A stretch of DNA of 64,000 nt, from the NCBI GenBank assembly GCA_013399875.1, contig VXAZ01009653.1, positions 103,182 through 167,181 of the forward strand, written 5' to 3'. The notes under the pieces were generated by a model, which saw only the letters and a list, made by a program, of their open reading frames with translations, made no database searches and was not told where the DNA came from. The position numbers were made by a program, and so were the translations under genes. This document shows, one piece after another, positions 50,001 to 63,900 of this stretch (positions are counted from its first letter, which is position 1; every line of letters starts with the position of its first letter). The stretch comes from Gymnorhina tibicen. Lineage: Eukaryota > Chordata > Aves > Passeriformes > Artamidae.

Positions 50001-53000
50001 TAACAAGTGGGAGGAAGGGAAGGTACATCACCTCAGCTGGATGTCCAGAGCTGCTGTCAAACAGGGCAGGTCAAGCAGCAAATGGAAGATCTCAATGGCC
50101 GTGCCTGCATCCAGCAGAAACGGGAGAAGGTCCACAAACTCAGAGATAAGGGGTGGGCTGTTCCACGCCAGGAACTGCAAGGAACAAGAATGAACTGCTG
50201 CACCATCCCTGCTACTCCATCACACACCCAGACAACGCCACACTGTGACCAGATGGAACGGGGAAGGGAAAGTCACTTCTGAAAAGCAAAACCAGAGAAG
50301 TCTGAGGGTTTGGTCAAAACCCAGGAGCCTGTTTGAAACTCAACACAGCTGGTTCAGTGGCTGGCAAGCTGCAAATTACTAAACTTTTCCAGAAACAAAG
50401 TGCTGTGTCCTGTGTTCACTGTGCTTCCCAGCCCTCTGCAGTCCTGCCAACCCAGACTCTCCTCTCCTGGCAGTGCTAAACGCACCCAGAACCCTCCACC
50501 CCTTCAAACTCACACTTGTTTTGTAACAGTCCTTCTTGCCTGTGCTCTCCCTAGCACTGCCATGGAGGCACATGGTGGGCTTTGGGGTGCACAAAGGAAG
50601 TTCTACGGCACGGAAGGGAATGTGAAGCGGGCTCTCCCCTCTGCTGCTCCAACACGTTGTACCTTGAAGAGATTTGGGAAACTCTGCCTGAATATGCTGG
50701 AGGAGTCTGTGAAGAGCTGGCTGTTGTCTTTGCAGAACTGGACAAATTCGAAGGCCAGTGATGGGTTGTGGAAAAGCTGAGATGGGATATCAGTGAAGAG
50801 GTGTTTGTAGATGGCATCCGAGTCCACAGCTTCCAGTTTGCCTGGGAGGACACAGCACCTCGCTGAGCACAGCCCACCTGGCAGCCCTGCCAGGGCTCCA
50901 GGGGCTTTGGGAGATCTGGGTTATGTTCTCTAAAGAGCATGGGACACCCCAGCTCCTGGGTCTCCTGGGGTGGGATCATCCACACCAGAGCACAGGCGAG
51001 GTGGGATTACCAGCTCTGGCAAGCAGCAAACTGCCAGGACAAAAGGCCGTGCTGGAGTGGGCAAGACTGGATCATGGAGGATGGCGTGGGAGCTGAAGAC
51101 TTACTGTGGTTCAAGAAGAACTGGGCAATGGGCAGCAGTGCCCTGGCATAAGTGGCATCCCCACAGATCCTGCTGTGCAGGATTTTCAGGAAGGAGACAG
51201 CGCGGCACACGTAGGAGGAGTCCTGTTTGCAGATGATGTCCATGATTGTCACTGCCTCAATGAGACACTGCAGGAGAGCAGAGTAAGATTGGAGTGGGGG
51301 AAGCCACAACTCCCAGAGCTTCAGCCCCACCTCTGTGTGCTTACAGCTTTCTGCAGGTCTCCATCATCTTTCCTCAGGGGTCCTGCCAGAGAAATGAGTC
51401 CAAGTTAAGCCTACACAGGAATATGAGGCTGTCAATTTGAGCACTAACCCCGACTTCAGGGCAGGCAGGAACACACACTGATCCTGATTTCAGGCCAATG
51501 AGAACCAAGTTTCACAGCCTCCCCTGCAAATCAAGGAGGCAGAACCTAGCTGTTGCCTCCAAATCCCTCCCAAACCCCAGCTCAGGGCTGGTCAGTGACT
51601 TGCCCCAGCAGCTGCAGCAGGCCCTATCCCTAGGAGCCGAACTGTGGATTCCAGGGGGTGAGATCCCAGCCCAAACATGCAGTGAACCAGAAATATTTTG
51701 GACAACACTACCAAGAGGACTGCCAGGAGGGCTCATGGCAAGACTCACGCCGGTTGCTCTGCTCAATGAGGCGCTGGCAGTACTCGAAGGCTTTCTCCCG
51801 CAGACGCTCCCTGGGGGGAAGCAGCCGGCCGGCCGTGGGTGCAGCGGAGACCATGGATGTGACAGACCTGTCCATTCCTGCTCTGTCATCTGCACAACAA
51901 ACACCACACGTGTCAGCTCGTCACAGGCAGTGTCACCCACGCAGTGGCCCAGCAACAGAAAGGCAGCTGACTGTCCCCGGGTGCAGAGGGAAGAAGAGGA
52001 GGCTGAGGGAGAAGGGAATGTTACAAGAACACCAAGGAGATGCTGTCTCCCATCACCCAGGCCTTCTTCCCTAGGAATCCATGAGGCTTTGTCTGAAAAC
52101 AGGAGACTCACCAAACACGTAATTCCCCAAGGAAGGATCAGTAAGTATCAGTCAGGAGGTTTAGTGATATTCCTTCCCAAACTTTCCCTGCTCCTAGTCC
52201 AAGATCTCTGAACTCCTGCCCATATTCCTGTCACTTAGAATGAGAGGATGGTTTAGGCTGGAAGGGACTTAAAGCTCATCTCGTTCCAACGTCTCTGCCA
52301 CGGGCAGGGACACCTCCCACTATCCCAGGTTGCTCCAAATCCCATCCAACCCGGCCTTGGACACTTCCAGCGATGGGGCAGCCACAGCTTCTCTGGGCAC
52401 CCTGTGCCAGGGCCTCACCACCCTCACAGAGAATAATTTCTTCCTAATATCTAACCAGTTTGAAAGAGAGGAGACTGCTGGGTTGCTGGTGCAGCCACCT
52501 CATACGACATCTGAGAGCACACAGCCCTTTTGGGGCTGCAGACCACAGTGGCCTGCAGACCTTCAATCCATACCTGGGTTAGGGGTGTTCAGCTCCTTGC
52601 CCCCATAGCACAGCAGCCAGTTTCTCAGCATGGAGAAGGTCTGCACGTTGAGCCACTGGTCCTGTGTGTAGTGCTGAGCCACTGAGAGCACTGTGAAGAA
52701 GTCTGTGGCAACAGCACCATCCACCTCTGTGACAGGAGCAGGCTGAGAGAAAAGATGCAGCAGGTCAGAGCCCCAGGGAAAAGCTAAGTGAGAGGGCAGG
52801 GAAAACCCCACTGAGCCCATGGAGATAAGTAGCCCTTGTTTGGGGTCTTGCAGGAGGGCAGGTATTCAGAGAGAGAAAAGCCAACTGTGCTGGATCCTCC
52901 TCCCCAGCTGAAACATTCAACTTTGCTACTCTGCCAGTGGTCTTGTTTGCAATCACCTTTTACTCTGAAGTACATGGTCACTAAAAGACACTTCAAACTA

Positions 53001-56000
53001 CTTCAAGGATCAAAGCTCTGACTCTACATCTAAACTCCTATGTCTCAGAGCTGTAAATCCCCCTACTTTGCTTTCCTATGGGTCTTAACCACATATCCCA
53101 CAAAAAATGCTGAAGAACAGCAGGACTTCTAGGTTACCATTTTCCAAAGAAGATGATTCTGGGAACCCAAACCAGCAGGTAACAGACTAACAAATGCCCC
53201 GTGAGGTCACCATGGCAACTCAGCACTCACCTGTTTGGTTCTGGGACTGGAGAAGAAGCCTCCAGAGGGTTGAGCCATTCCTTGCTGAATGCTTGCATAC
53301 CTCAGCCAGTCAGACAGCTTTTTACTGACAACATTGGTCTGCTCTGTACAAGGAAGGTCACAGGGTCATTCCTAGACTGGGCAGAGAAGCAGCCTCTGCA
53401 ACACGTCCCTGCCAACCCTCAACTGCTGTGCTTTTTCTCCAGCCTAGATCACTCTCTGATCCAGCAATCCATAAAGAAACTGGCACTCTGAGATCATGTC
53501 CTACACTCCTCATCCTACCTCAGTCAGGGAGCGAGTGCTGCAACCAGGACTCTGTACCAGATCACTCAAGAGATACTTGTTCCTTTGTCTCCATCCACAG
53601 CTGCTATTAGGAGGAATGTGCAAAACCACTGCCACTCTCTCCAGGCAGTGTCTGGCTTCAGCTCTGCAGCCAAAGGCACAAATCCCTCCCTGGGAACTCG
53701 CAGAAGCTGGGCCAGGTGATCCTGCCTGTTCTGCCAGCCCATGAACCCAGCCCAACATCCTCCCCAAAGCTTCTCCTGTGCACTGCACGAGGTACACAAA
53801 CCCCACGGGAAACTCCCTGAAGCTCACTCTTGCTCACAACTGCCCAGCATTTTAAGCTTGGAATGCTCTCCTAGGTTAACTCACCACTACCCATTCAGTG
53901 CTGCCTCTCTGATGAAGAGCACCTCTACTTGTTTCTGCTGCTGTCTTGACCAGATGCACAGGCACATCTCTGTTTCTCTCTCTCTCTCTCTCCTTGATGC
54001 TCTTCAGGATAGCTACAGTTTCACACTCCTTCTGCATCTGGAGACCTCAGCTAGAGCACATGATCCTGCTATACAAATCCATGGCCAGGATTAGACTGGA
54101 AGGCCCAGCCCCAGTTTTGTGAGGTGGAACACATCTCACCCAGTAAGTTCTCTTTCCTCGTAGCAGAGATGTCACTTTTGACAGCAGTTTCCAACCGAGA
54201 GCCTTCTGATCACTACCCAGCTCACAGCCAGGTGGCAATCTCAGCCCTTCCTATGGATTTACCTTCTGTTAGAGATTCTGGTGAAAGGCTGATGACATTT
54301 GCCAGGACAGGAAGAAGGAACCGAGCGCTCTGGCCCTCGGGCAGTCTTCTTTCAAGGACTTTCACAACACGCTGCCCCACAGCAGCCACTTCACCCTTAT
54401 TTCCCTGAAAAATAAAGCAGAGGTAAAGATAGATAATCTACCATCACTAGAGACCAACCTCTTCCATCAGGCATCAATACCAAAGTCAAACACAAAAAGA
54501 ACTCACAGCACAGGCGATTTTACCACACTTTACAGAGATTTTCTGCAATTTGAATTCCCAGACCCCAAACTATGGGGCCGCTGATGTGTGTTTTTACATT
54601 GTGGAACTGCAGAACAGTCTTAAGGCTGGATATGGGAGAGAGGAGCTTTGTAAGGCAGCACATAAGCACACTGCTGGTTTCTGCTTCACTTCCTTTAGTT
54701 AAGTAGACTCAGATGAACGTCAGAAACATAGGAGACATTTCTAAGCACATAGTGAAACTCAGAACGAGAAGTTTCAGAAAAATATTTTACCTTTAACAGG
54801 CACAATAAAAGAAGGAGAGGAAATAGAGAAGTTTCCAGCTTGTTCCCCAGGCAGCACTCAAAACAGGAAGGTCCTCATGTTTGCTTCTCTCCATGGAGAA
54901 TCTGGACCTTTGCAGTGTCATTTGCATTTAAAGCCCTCATGTTTTATAGGTTCTATGTATATTTTTTCAATATGTGAACATGAAAGCCAATATTATAAGA
55001 AAAAGTAGTAAATTCACTCTAAAATCTTTTGCTTCCTAGGTTCAAGCAGCCCTGATTTGAAATCTATTCCAGCAGCCAGCACTAAAGGTTCATTTTTGCT
55101 TCCAGGACCTCAGTGTCTAAACATTACAATTTAAAGCACTTTTTGTTGTTAAGTGCTGCACACAAAAAAGTTGCCATTTTTTTTCCTATGCAAAGCAGAA
55201 TAATGAGATTCCTTAAATGAGCACTGAAATGCCTCTGCTTTTCCCCTGCATACTTCCAATTGATTTTCACTGTCCTTGAGCTCCGGGAGGAGCTCAGGAG
55301 CAAGGAACAATGAAAAAGCAAATCCATATTGACAAGGGAAGATCTCTGACTTGACAGGTCATTTACCTGAGCCAGAAGGACGGAGGATACCAGGCTCAAG
55401 AGCTTTGTATCTTGAATCTCATCACAGGAGAGGATCAGATCGTTGCAAGGTGACATCTCTCTCAGGATGGCAGCACATAACACCTGAATCTGCTCAGGAC
55501 TTTTGGGTGAGCACAGCACTGTCTGCAACAGCTCCACAAACTTACCATCGAGCCTGCAAGAGTCACAGTAAACATCACTGCGAGGCAAGAAAAGATTCAG
55601 ATGTTTATTTCCTGCATATTCTTGGCTTTGGGATGATCCCCCTTGACAGTGACTGATGCCATCTCATCACCCCCATTCCCGAATGCAGTTTGACAGAGGG
55701 CTCAGTGACACCGACCCTTGTTATTCCTGCTGCAAAAGGAGATGGGCACCTTCTGCTTAGCAAGGGGGGGAAAAGCAAAGAGGGGCTTTGAGTTCATATT
55801 GAACTTAGGGTTTTCAAGGCAGGGTGTTATTTTAAAGCCCTAACCCACCGTTAGGAAGGTAACGCTTTGCTTCTCTGAACACCCGAAGCACACGAGGCCA
55901 CTCACTTGCGGGGGTACTTGGTGGCGGCCACGGTGAGGTGCAGCCTCTGCAGCCCATCCACGGCCTCGGGGCCCGCCTCGGGGCCCTGCAGCAGGGCGGA

Positions 56001-56288
56001 CACGCGGGCGGCGAATCTCCGCAGCTCCTCCTCCTGGATCTCCCTGCCGGGGGGAGTCGGGGCTGTCAGGAACCCGGGCCCCCATTGCTGGCCCTCTTGG
56101 GAAGCTCCGGGATGCAGGGTTGGTACGCACCGCCCTCCCCTCCGCCCGGCTCCCCGCTCAGCCCCGGGCGCGGCCCCCCCGCCAGGACCCCCGCCCGGCC
56201 CGAGGGGTTCCGGCCGCTGTCCCCTGTCCCCCTGTCCCCCGTCGCACCTCGCCTGCCTGAGGAAGCTCTCGGCAGCCGCCGTGAACAT
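47028..56288 (-). CDS. AP5Z1: AP5Z1, AP-5 complex subunit zeta-1
   Basis: Seventeen coding exons on the minus strand join to 808 residues (human 807): 56288-56248, 56043-55906, 55553-55367, 54404-54263, 53343-53231, 52742-52574, 51889-51749, 51382-51345, 51267-51105, 50841-50663, 50174-50032, 49283-49134, 48932-48821, 48421-48324, 48068-47936, 47776-47562, 47292-47028 (stop). Every junction keeps phase with GT-AG sites. The start [14 protein letters not shown] aligns with the human N-terminus. Family blocks include [18 protein letters not shown] text, [82 protein letters not shown] and [11 protein letters not shown]. The protein is an all-helical, HEAT-like adaptin subunit. AP-5 acts at late endosomes with SPG11 and SPG15 in retrieval of cargo to the Golgi. 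Loss in humans causes spastic paraplegia 48. The gene is complete, with no premature stop. Confidence 0.98.
52236..52460 (-). repeat. CR1 fragment in an AP5Z1 intron
   Basis: The segment carries reverse-complement CR1 3' text: gatggtttaggctggaaggg, acttaaagctcatctcgttc, gacacctcccactatcccag and cacagcttctctgggcaccc. It is transcribed in the same sense as AP5Z1. It lies in the 684-base intron between exons 6 and 7, about 110 bases past the exon 6 donor. It is short and has no coding capacity. Confidence 0.93.
53974..53992. repeat. (TC)n microsatellite
   Basis: A run of about nine TC units lies in the AP5Z1 intron between exons 4 and 5. Confidence 0.95.
54405..55366 (-). other. AP5Z1: AP5Z1 intron 3
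   Basis: This 962-base intron is clearly more AT-rich than its neighbours. I found no exon, repeat or RNA gene in it. The acceptor reads tatttttcag on the minus strand. Confidence 0.8.
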
Positions 56289-56430
56289 CCCGGCCCCGCC
56301 GCCGCCCTGGCCCGCGCCACGGTACGCGGCCAAAGCCGTCCCCCATGGGCGGGCGGTACGCCGCGCCGGCTCCGGGGGGACACGGCGGCTGCTGCACGAA
56401 GGTTCCGCCTGGCGGGAAGGGCTCGCAGAG
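55900..56430 (-). promoter_or_regulatory. AP5Z1: CpG island at the AP5Z1 start
   Basis: GC- and CpG-rich DNA covers coding exons 1 and 2 and about 140 bases upstream. No TATA box is evident. An ATG out of frame with the CDS lies at 56346-56344, 58 bases upstream of the start codon. If transcribed, its frame overlaps the true start. Confidence 0.65.
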
Positions 56431-57999
56431 ACGCGGTGTGACCGAAATCGTCACTAGTGGCTGCTCATGGATCGTTTTGAGGTGCTGCTGTTATTATTCC
56501 CCACCTCAGGAGCCTGAGGAGAAGCCTGGCTCTGAGGCCATCCCGCATGGAACGAAGGGGAGCAGGCCTAGGCACTCAGACCTACGGAAAACATCATTAC
56601 ACGGCGGAGAGCTAAGGGCTGGGGCTTCTACGGGTGTGATGGTAAAAGATAATGTATCAGCCTTTCCTGCAACCCCATCATAAAACGGAGCTTTCCAAAA
56701 CAGGTAAGAGATGTTAAAACCAGCCGCTCAGGTCCTCAGCACTCCCAGAAGTTAAAAATCCATCAGAACCTTCTCTCCCGACTGCTAACACGGCTGAACC
56801 TCTCACCACACCATGCTGAGCATTGCCCTGCAAGGAGGAGATGCCAGGGGAAGAAACTTGGCACTTTGCCCTTTGGTAATTCCCTGCCCTGTGCTCTTCT
56901 GGCATTAAAGTTCATTAACACCATGCCTGGGCAATCAGCCAGCAGAGCAGCAGCACGTGGGGAGCCAAAGATAGGATAATTTTAAAAGATGCCCCCCCAA
57001 AAGGGCTCTGGATGAATGTATTTGCTCACTGTGTACTGTGTTATTAATTTTTTAATTAGTTAGTCAATTAAAAAAAATCCTCCCTGTAGTAACTGAAGGG
57101 AGACTACAAGAAAGATGGAGAGAAACTTTTTACAAGGGCATGGAGTGACAGGACAAGGGGGGAGGGCTTCCCACTGCCAGAGGGCAGGGTTAGATGGGAT
57201 ATTGGGAAGAAATTCTTCCCTGTGAGGGTGGGGAGGCCCTGGCACAGGGTGCCCAGAGGAGCTGTGGCTGCCCCATCCCTGGAAGTGTCCAAGGCCAAGT
57301 TGGACGGGGTTTGGAGCACCCTGCGATAGTGGAAGGTGTTCCTGCCCACGGCAAGGATTGGAACGAGATGATTTTTAAGGTTCTTTCCAACCCAAACCAT
57401 TCTGTGGTTGTAAAATTCTGTGAATTACAGCTACTTTATGTCAATTGAGGCCTTAAAAGATATTCCTATTTCATTTTGGAGCTCAGAATGTTCAGTCAAA
57501 ATAAACCCAGAACTTAAAATTGTAGCTGCATTAGGAGGACAAAGAAGGGAAAAGTCTAACTACAAGACAGATAAAGTACTGTTTTCTGACCTCATATGCT
57601 TAATGAAAACAATTATTATAAATTACAGGGGAATGCACTGGCATAGTTTAACTTTTAAAATAACAATGCTTCACTTCATGACAAAACAAAAGCTGGAGCT
57701 TGAGGAACAGTTTATAAGCCCCAGGGGAAGCATCACGGATCTCAAACACACACGTCCATATGTTCACTCTGCTGCGAGTCAACAGCTGCCCAAATAACTG
57801 ACAAGGGATCAAAAGTGGGGTGTCTGAACTCGGAACAGTGCAAGGTGTGCACATACAGACTTCCTTCCTACATAAAAGAAAAGGAAAAAATATTAAACAC
57901 GCTGTCCCCTCACTGCTGCAGGAAACTCAACCCCCCTGTGATGCTACACTGGGAGGACCCAAGTCTGTCACCCAAAAGCAGCAAAGCAATTTCAGGGCA
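56431..57999. other. spacer between AP5Z1 and the presumed FOXK1 3' end
   Basis: Apart from the CR1 copy at 57083-57425 I see no gene or RNA here. The DNA changes from GC-rich next to AP5Z1 to AT-rich beyond 56950. Confidence 0.5.
57083..57425 (+). repeat. CR1 LINE 3' end
   Basis: The segment has typical CR1 3' text: gggcttcccactgccagagg, ttagatgggatattgggaag, aggccctggcacagggtgcc, gttcctgcccacggcaagg and ttctttccaacccaaaccat. It ends in ttctgtggttgtaaaattct plus gtga, a CR1 tail. It is the best-preserved CR1 copy in the window, in plus orientation and 5'-truncated. Confidence 0.95.
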
Positions 58000-60900
58000 T
58001 TTTCTCTTTCATATATAATTTTATTTCTGGTTATAGAAACAAATGCTAAGAGGAGAAGCAACATTCCCCAACCACATACATCAAATTAAGGTAACAGAAC
58101 AGTTAAAATAAATGAAAAAAAAAAAAAAAAAGTAGAAATTTAAACCTTTGTTATAGCTTTAAAATATTAACGTTCTCGATACATTAGAAATCACATTCAG
58201 ATCTCAAATTACTTAAAAAATGTATGGCTCTATATTAAAAAAACAAACAAACAAAACCACTGTATCCCATTTGATGTGGAACTGCAGGTCCTGCTCCTCG
58301 GATGCAGGATCCCACCCTGGTGGGAGCCACGGCTGCCTGTGCAGTTGAGCATCTCACAGGAGCAGTGCTGCAACGTGGCCAGAGAAAAGAACATGAACTT
58401 CACATCCACTGCCCCACATGGAGCTTCCCCCTTGGGATACACATCTGCTTTTTAAAAAGCACTGGTAACGAAAACAAGTCACAAAAAAAAAACAAACCAC
58501 TTTTGATATCAGCTGTAAAAAAACCCCCCACAAACCCCAAAACATCTGGCTGGAGGTGTCTTGCACAGGTAACACCAGGAACTGAAATGCAAGCATGGCT
58601 TTAGTTTCCCCTTTCCATCACCTTCTTATTTTATAAAATAAGTGCCAAACCGAGGTGAAAGGGGTAAGGCTGGCCCAGAACTCTGTAGCAAACCCTTCTG
58701 TGAAGCCACTGAGGTATTTCAGGTTCTCCTCTCAGCCTTCCCGGGGACTCGGTGGGAGTGAGCATCTGCAGAACAGGGGGAGAGTTGGATTTTTCTGAAT
58801 TTGGTTTTTTTTTTTTGAGCAATTATTCCGAGTTGGATCTGAATTTCCAGCTTTACCATCCGTTGCTCACACACAGCTTTCGATTCATCCCTAAACAGCT
58901 TTTAACAGTCCTTTGGATAACAGTCCTTTGGATAGCTACAGACTCTTAAAATGCTCTTTTTGGCTACGTGGAGGTTGGCTGGCAGGCTGGACGAGGCCAG
59001 TCTCCTCAGCACAAACAGCATGTCCAGAACCCAACACAACATATGGTCTTGTAGGATTTTTGCATTTTAAAGCCATTTTCTGTATCACTATATTCGAATG
59101 AGTTTGGTTTGGTTTTTTTTTTTTTTCTTTTTACATTCTGTTTTCTATTAAAGCAAAAAGATCTTACAAACAATACTCTGGTTCCCTCTACTTCAAGCCC
59201 ATTTGAGGGAGAATAAAAGGAGAGATTAAGCAAGTTTAGGTTTACAGTAATTCAATTGCCACAGAGCCAACTTAGCAGCCTGCCCACCTCCCAAGAGCAG
59301 CATATAAATCAGCAGAACATCGGGATGTTCTGCACCAGACTTTTAGCAGCACGACAGCGAAACAGAAGGAATTCTCACTTTTTCTGCTCCATTTAAATCT
59401 CATTTTTCTTCAGCTACCAGACATTTCTCCTCACCGTTGCCCTTAGCTTTAAGGAAGGCTCTGTCTCAGACTGCTTTAAGTGAAACTGAGGTGGGGTAGA
59501 AGGAGGACAGAGAGGTCCAGATCACAGCGTAACTTGGCAGCAGACACAAGGCAACAACCAAATATTAGGGGAAGTCTGGGTTTCACAAGGGCTGTTTTCT
59601 GCTGGATGAGGAGGAAAGCTGCTTCCTTTCACTGCTCCTATTCTGGTCACTCTTCCTATCACCAACCCTGTCCTCCCTGAAGTCCTGAAGCCCCATCACC
59701 AGCCAGTGATTGCTGAGGTGAAGCTTTCACTCAGATCCTCATAGAGAATTTCTGCTTCTGGAAGAGCAATTGGGATTCGGAAGTCAAGTATCACTTGCTC
59801 TTATTCTCAAAAGATCCAAGTGGTTCAAAATACACCCTTCTGTGAATTTAGTGATCCTCGTGGAATTAACCACACCTGAAATTTGGCCAGTTCAGTAAAA
59901 TTTACTCCCTGTGAATGGAAACATTAGAAAAACTCTTCTGTGCTTGTTTTCAAGGGGATATAGACACACCTCACCCCACAAAGAGACAGAAGCGCGATAA
60001 AAGGAAAATGATCTCACCACAGAGGAAAAGAAACTATTTCATAGTGCCCCCAGTGTTAGCTTAGCCACCTGACAGGGAGGAATTCCTCAGCCTTACAGCA
60101 TCCTTGTGGACCCCCCATAAATTTCCTCTGCTAGAAATAAGGTCCCATTACTTACAGAGCGGAATCTGTAAAGAGCTCCCTGATACTGCACCCAGAGAAC
60201 TGTAGACAAGAAAGGATTCCAGCTTTCATTAGTGCCATTTGGGGCATTTTCTTGCCAGAAAAGCAGCGTATGCTGGAGTTGCTGAAAGCAGGACAAAGCC
60301 AGAAGCAGGGATCCTGCACAAGGAAGATGCAAGTACCAAGTTGCCTCTTCTGCTCTGCGAGAGGAATGAAAGCAATCACTGAAGTAAAGCTGCTTCCACT
60401 GGCTGCTCACATTCGTTACAAAAATAGGTTCATCGTTCTTTCAGAGTCAGTGCCTGGTGCAGGAATTTACCAACACACTGCATAAAAGTCTGTGTAAGTA
60501 CCATTTAAGAGAAAGAAATAGTCATGGACCATTTATATATCTATACTGACACACACGCCCACACACTCACACATTAATAAATATAAATTTCATGTTTACA
60601 CAGATCTAATTTAATATTCTCTGAAAAAAATATTTAAAGGGTTTCTTCCTTAGCTGCCACCCATGAATTGTCAATAGTTTGTTTTCTGTCTTGAGAGCAA
60701 AGGGGTAGATTTGGCACAACTACCCTCATGCTCTGAAACTTAAAAGTGACACATAAGGAGAGGACCAACCATACATTCTGAAAGGTTTTAATTCAGTGTT
60801 GGTAAATTGAAAAGGTATCAAAAGAATTTCCCGAACACATAAATACAAACGTCAAAAATTGATTCAGAATTTGGAATTTAAATATAGTGCTCCAAGAAAA

Positions 60901-63900
60901 CCAAGTATTTTTCAACATGTCTTGCTCAGGCCAAAGTAAAATGCTCCCTGGTGTATTACTGCCCCGTGAAAGACACCCTAACAGAGAAATCCCACCCTCA
61001 CAGCTATGAAATTCCCACTGCTGATTATGGTATGTGAATATATCCACACCTGAGTGCACAAACACGTGCACTGTCCTGCAAATGACCCACCCAGCAGACA
61101 GAGATGCTGATCTAACAAATCACAGCCCAGCAGCTGCCAGGCAGCCCAGAGAGAGATGCCCCAGCCATGTTTTGATCAGGTGCAGATGAACATGCAAGAA
61201 GGCATCGCCTCCCAACCCCATCAGCTCCAGCAATCCAGATGACCTTGTAGTGTAACAGTTTTCTGCAGCACAGCTGGCTCCATTGGAAGCTACACTTTCC
61301 AGCAGTAGTGTATGCTATAGTAGTAGCAGCTCGGGCGTAATTTTTCACCCAGAAGGACACAAAAAGGTATACAACAGATTGTTCAGTCATGTAACTGCAA
61401 CCTAGCACAAGAATCCTCACCAGATGCAGACCTTCAAGCAATGGAATTAAATTAGGAGTTGGATTAAAGGACTCTGGAGTAGACAGAAATAACTACAAAT
61501 AGAGGTGGAAAACTCATGAGGAGCAGAAACGGGAGCTGCCCAAGAGACTGGCTGGCAAGAGAAGACAGATCATTTGCTGCAGGATGGCATTTGCAAACTC
61601 AGAAACTCAGTGTGCAGCAAGGGCAAAATTATGAAGCAAGTCCTGTTCCTTTAGAGGTTCATTCTTAATGCCCTAGTCCAACTTATTAGCAGCAGGACTT
61701 AAAAAACCTCAAAGATTTTATATCAGGTAGAAACTCAAGGCAAGTTCCACATTGGATTGAAAGTATCACCTGATAAGCTAAAGCACAGATATTTTTAAAA
61801 GTGATCAGGATCGTTCAGTGCTGCTTCCTGCTCAAAAAGACCCAAGCTAGGACTGTCCTTTGGAGAAGAGGGACAACATGGTTGCATCTGCACAAATGCA
61901 ATCCGGTTCACTCTGTGATTTGTTCCTTACACGTTACACTTGTCTTGCAGCAGGAGACCAAACAGGTACTGGGCTGTACTGGCAAAAGTGTAGCTACCAG
62001 GCCAAGGAAAAGGATTCCTCTTCCAATCCATCCAGCATTCCCCAGATCATGTCTCTGCCTTTGGGCTCCCCAGTACAAGACTCACAGGGACCTTCTGCAG
62101 CAATTCCACCTGATGGACAAGAAGAGACCAAGACAAGCAGGCTGGTTCAGCCTTAAGAGAAGGAAGCAAATCTTACTGGATCTTTAAGTACCTATGTGCA
62201 ACACGCAGAGAAGGCAGAGCTGGGCTCTTCAAAGAGGCAAGGATCAAATGCAGCTGCATGGGAAATTCTTCTTATGTTGCTGAGAAGTTTTCACCTTGTG
62301 TGGTGAGAGCGGATTGTCTATGGAAAGGTACAGAACTATTGCTAGGTTAAATCCTTGTCATCCAAGATCCCCAAACCCAGGTATAGCAGGGAAACACTTC
62401 TCCTTTCACCCTACATTTTGACATTCACTTACACACTAGCACACACCAGTGATACCAAATATCTCACAGCAAACACCCCTGATAACCCAGATGAAAAGCT
62501 CCAACATGAGCTCCAACTGAACATCCCCAGCAGGCAGGGAAAAGTGTTCCACACCACACTGCAAGAAAGTTCAGGTCAGATGCTCTCACTTGCCTAGATA
62601 CAGGTCCCTAGCCTTCTGTGCTCCAAGTTTTATTTCATTGTGGGCATTTCCCTACTGAAAAAGGAAAAAAAAAAAAGAAGTGGAAATTAACTCAGAATGA
62701 CAACTCTAAGTCAGCACACAGGACCAAACATGCAAAATCAAGTTTACTCCCCCCAAAATCTGATGCCAGACCATGACATTGATTGCAGAAGCACTGTAAG
62801 GGCATCAGCTGTTATTTCTTTCCTCTTACAAAGCTTTAACATGTCTCTGAAAACACTCTCCTGAATAAGCTCTGCCCCACAGTAACATGCCTAGAACACA
62901 GCATGAAAATTAATACAGGGTGACCAAATTGACCTTTCTCAGCCTGCTCTGGAGCTCCATGTATTCCACAGGTTATTTTCATCCTTGAGTCCTAAGGCAG
63001 AGCTTAATGCAAGGTGCTGCTCCTGTCAGTGGATAAAAATGACTGGATATGCTACAGGGGATGGCATTAATGGTATGGGGGAAGGGAGGAATATGGGAAG
63101 GAAAAGGAGTTGAAAAGAATATATGAGCTAATCATGAACTTCAATTTTGTGCTCAGCACTGTGCGGTGTTATCACTAAATCAGATTAAATTGATCTTTCT
63201 CTAAAAAGCGTTCTGTATCAAAAGAGCCAAGGTCAAGACAAACAACATGGAATTCCAGTGGAATAAAACAAAGAACAACTGCATTCAACTCTTGCAAACT
63301 GGGGCAAAGAAACTTGCTAAAACCTAACTGTGATCAAAGTAAAATTAGTCAATGTCATTGCCTAAGGTGAAAAAAAATCAATAGGGAATGGTGGAAAGTG
63401 AATTCACACATTAAGAACTTGGCTTTACAGTTTTCCCAGGTCTAAGTTATCACAGTTTAAATATTCAATATGCCTTGACCTTCATTACACAGACAGCAGA
63501 AAATCCAGTGAAGCCTCCTCCTCCTCTTCCCCTCAAACCTTATTTAATAAATGTAATCAAGGATGAGATGCAACTTTTTAGACAACAAAAACAAGTCAGA
63601 TTATCAGTTTAAAATAATCTGAGTACTGCATGTAACCATCAAGGCAAACATTTTCTTCCTAGCTGAAGACTTAATTCTACCACCACATTAATTTTCACTC
63701 CTCTGCAGCCTGGAGAATCAGGACTGGTATGTAAAAAGAATGGTGCTGTCTTCCAGACTGAGAATTCATCTGGAGGCCTGAAACAAGATGTCTCCGTCTC
63801 ACATGTTCTGGATGAGGACCACACTTTTCCACAGCTCTCAACACGATTTAGCAAGAACAGTTATTTTACCTGGTACCAGGCAATGTTTAGGCAAACCTAC

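Noticed and set aside
51498..52211. 237-codon plus-strand frame over AP5Z1 exon 7
   Set aside because: It is antisense to a confirmed exon and has no homology.
55902..56333. AP5Z1 N-terminus extended to 56333
   Set aside because: The first codon there is TTG, not ATG. The first in-frame ATG is 56288, which matches the known AP5Z1 start.
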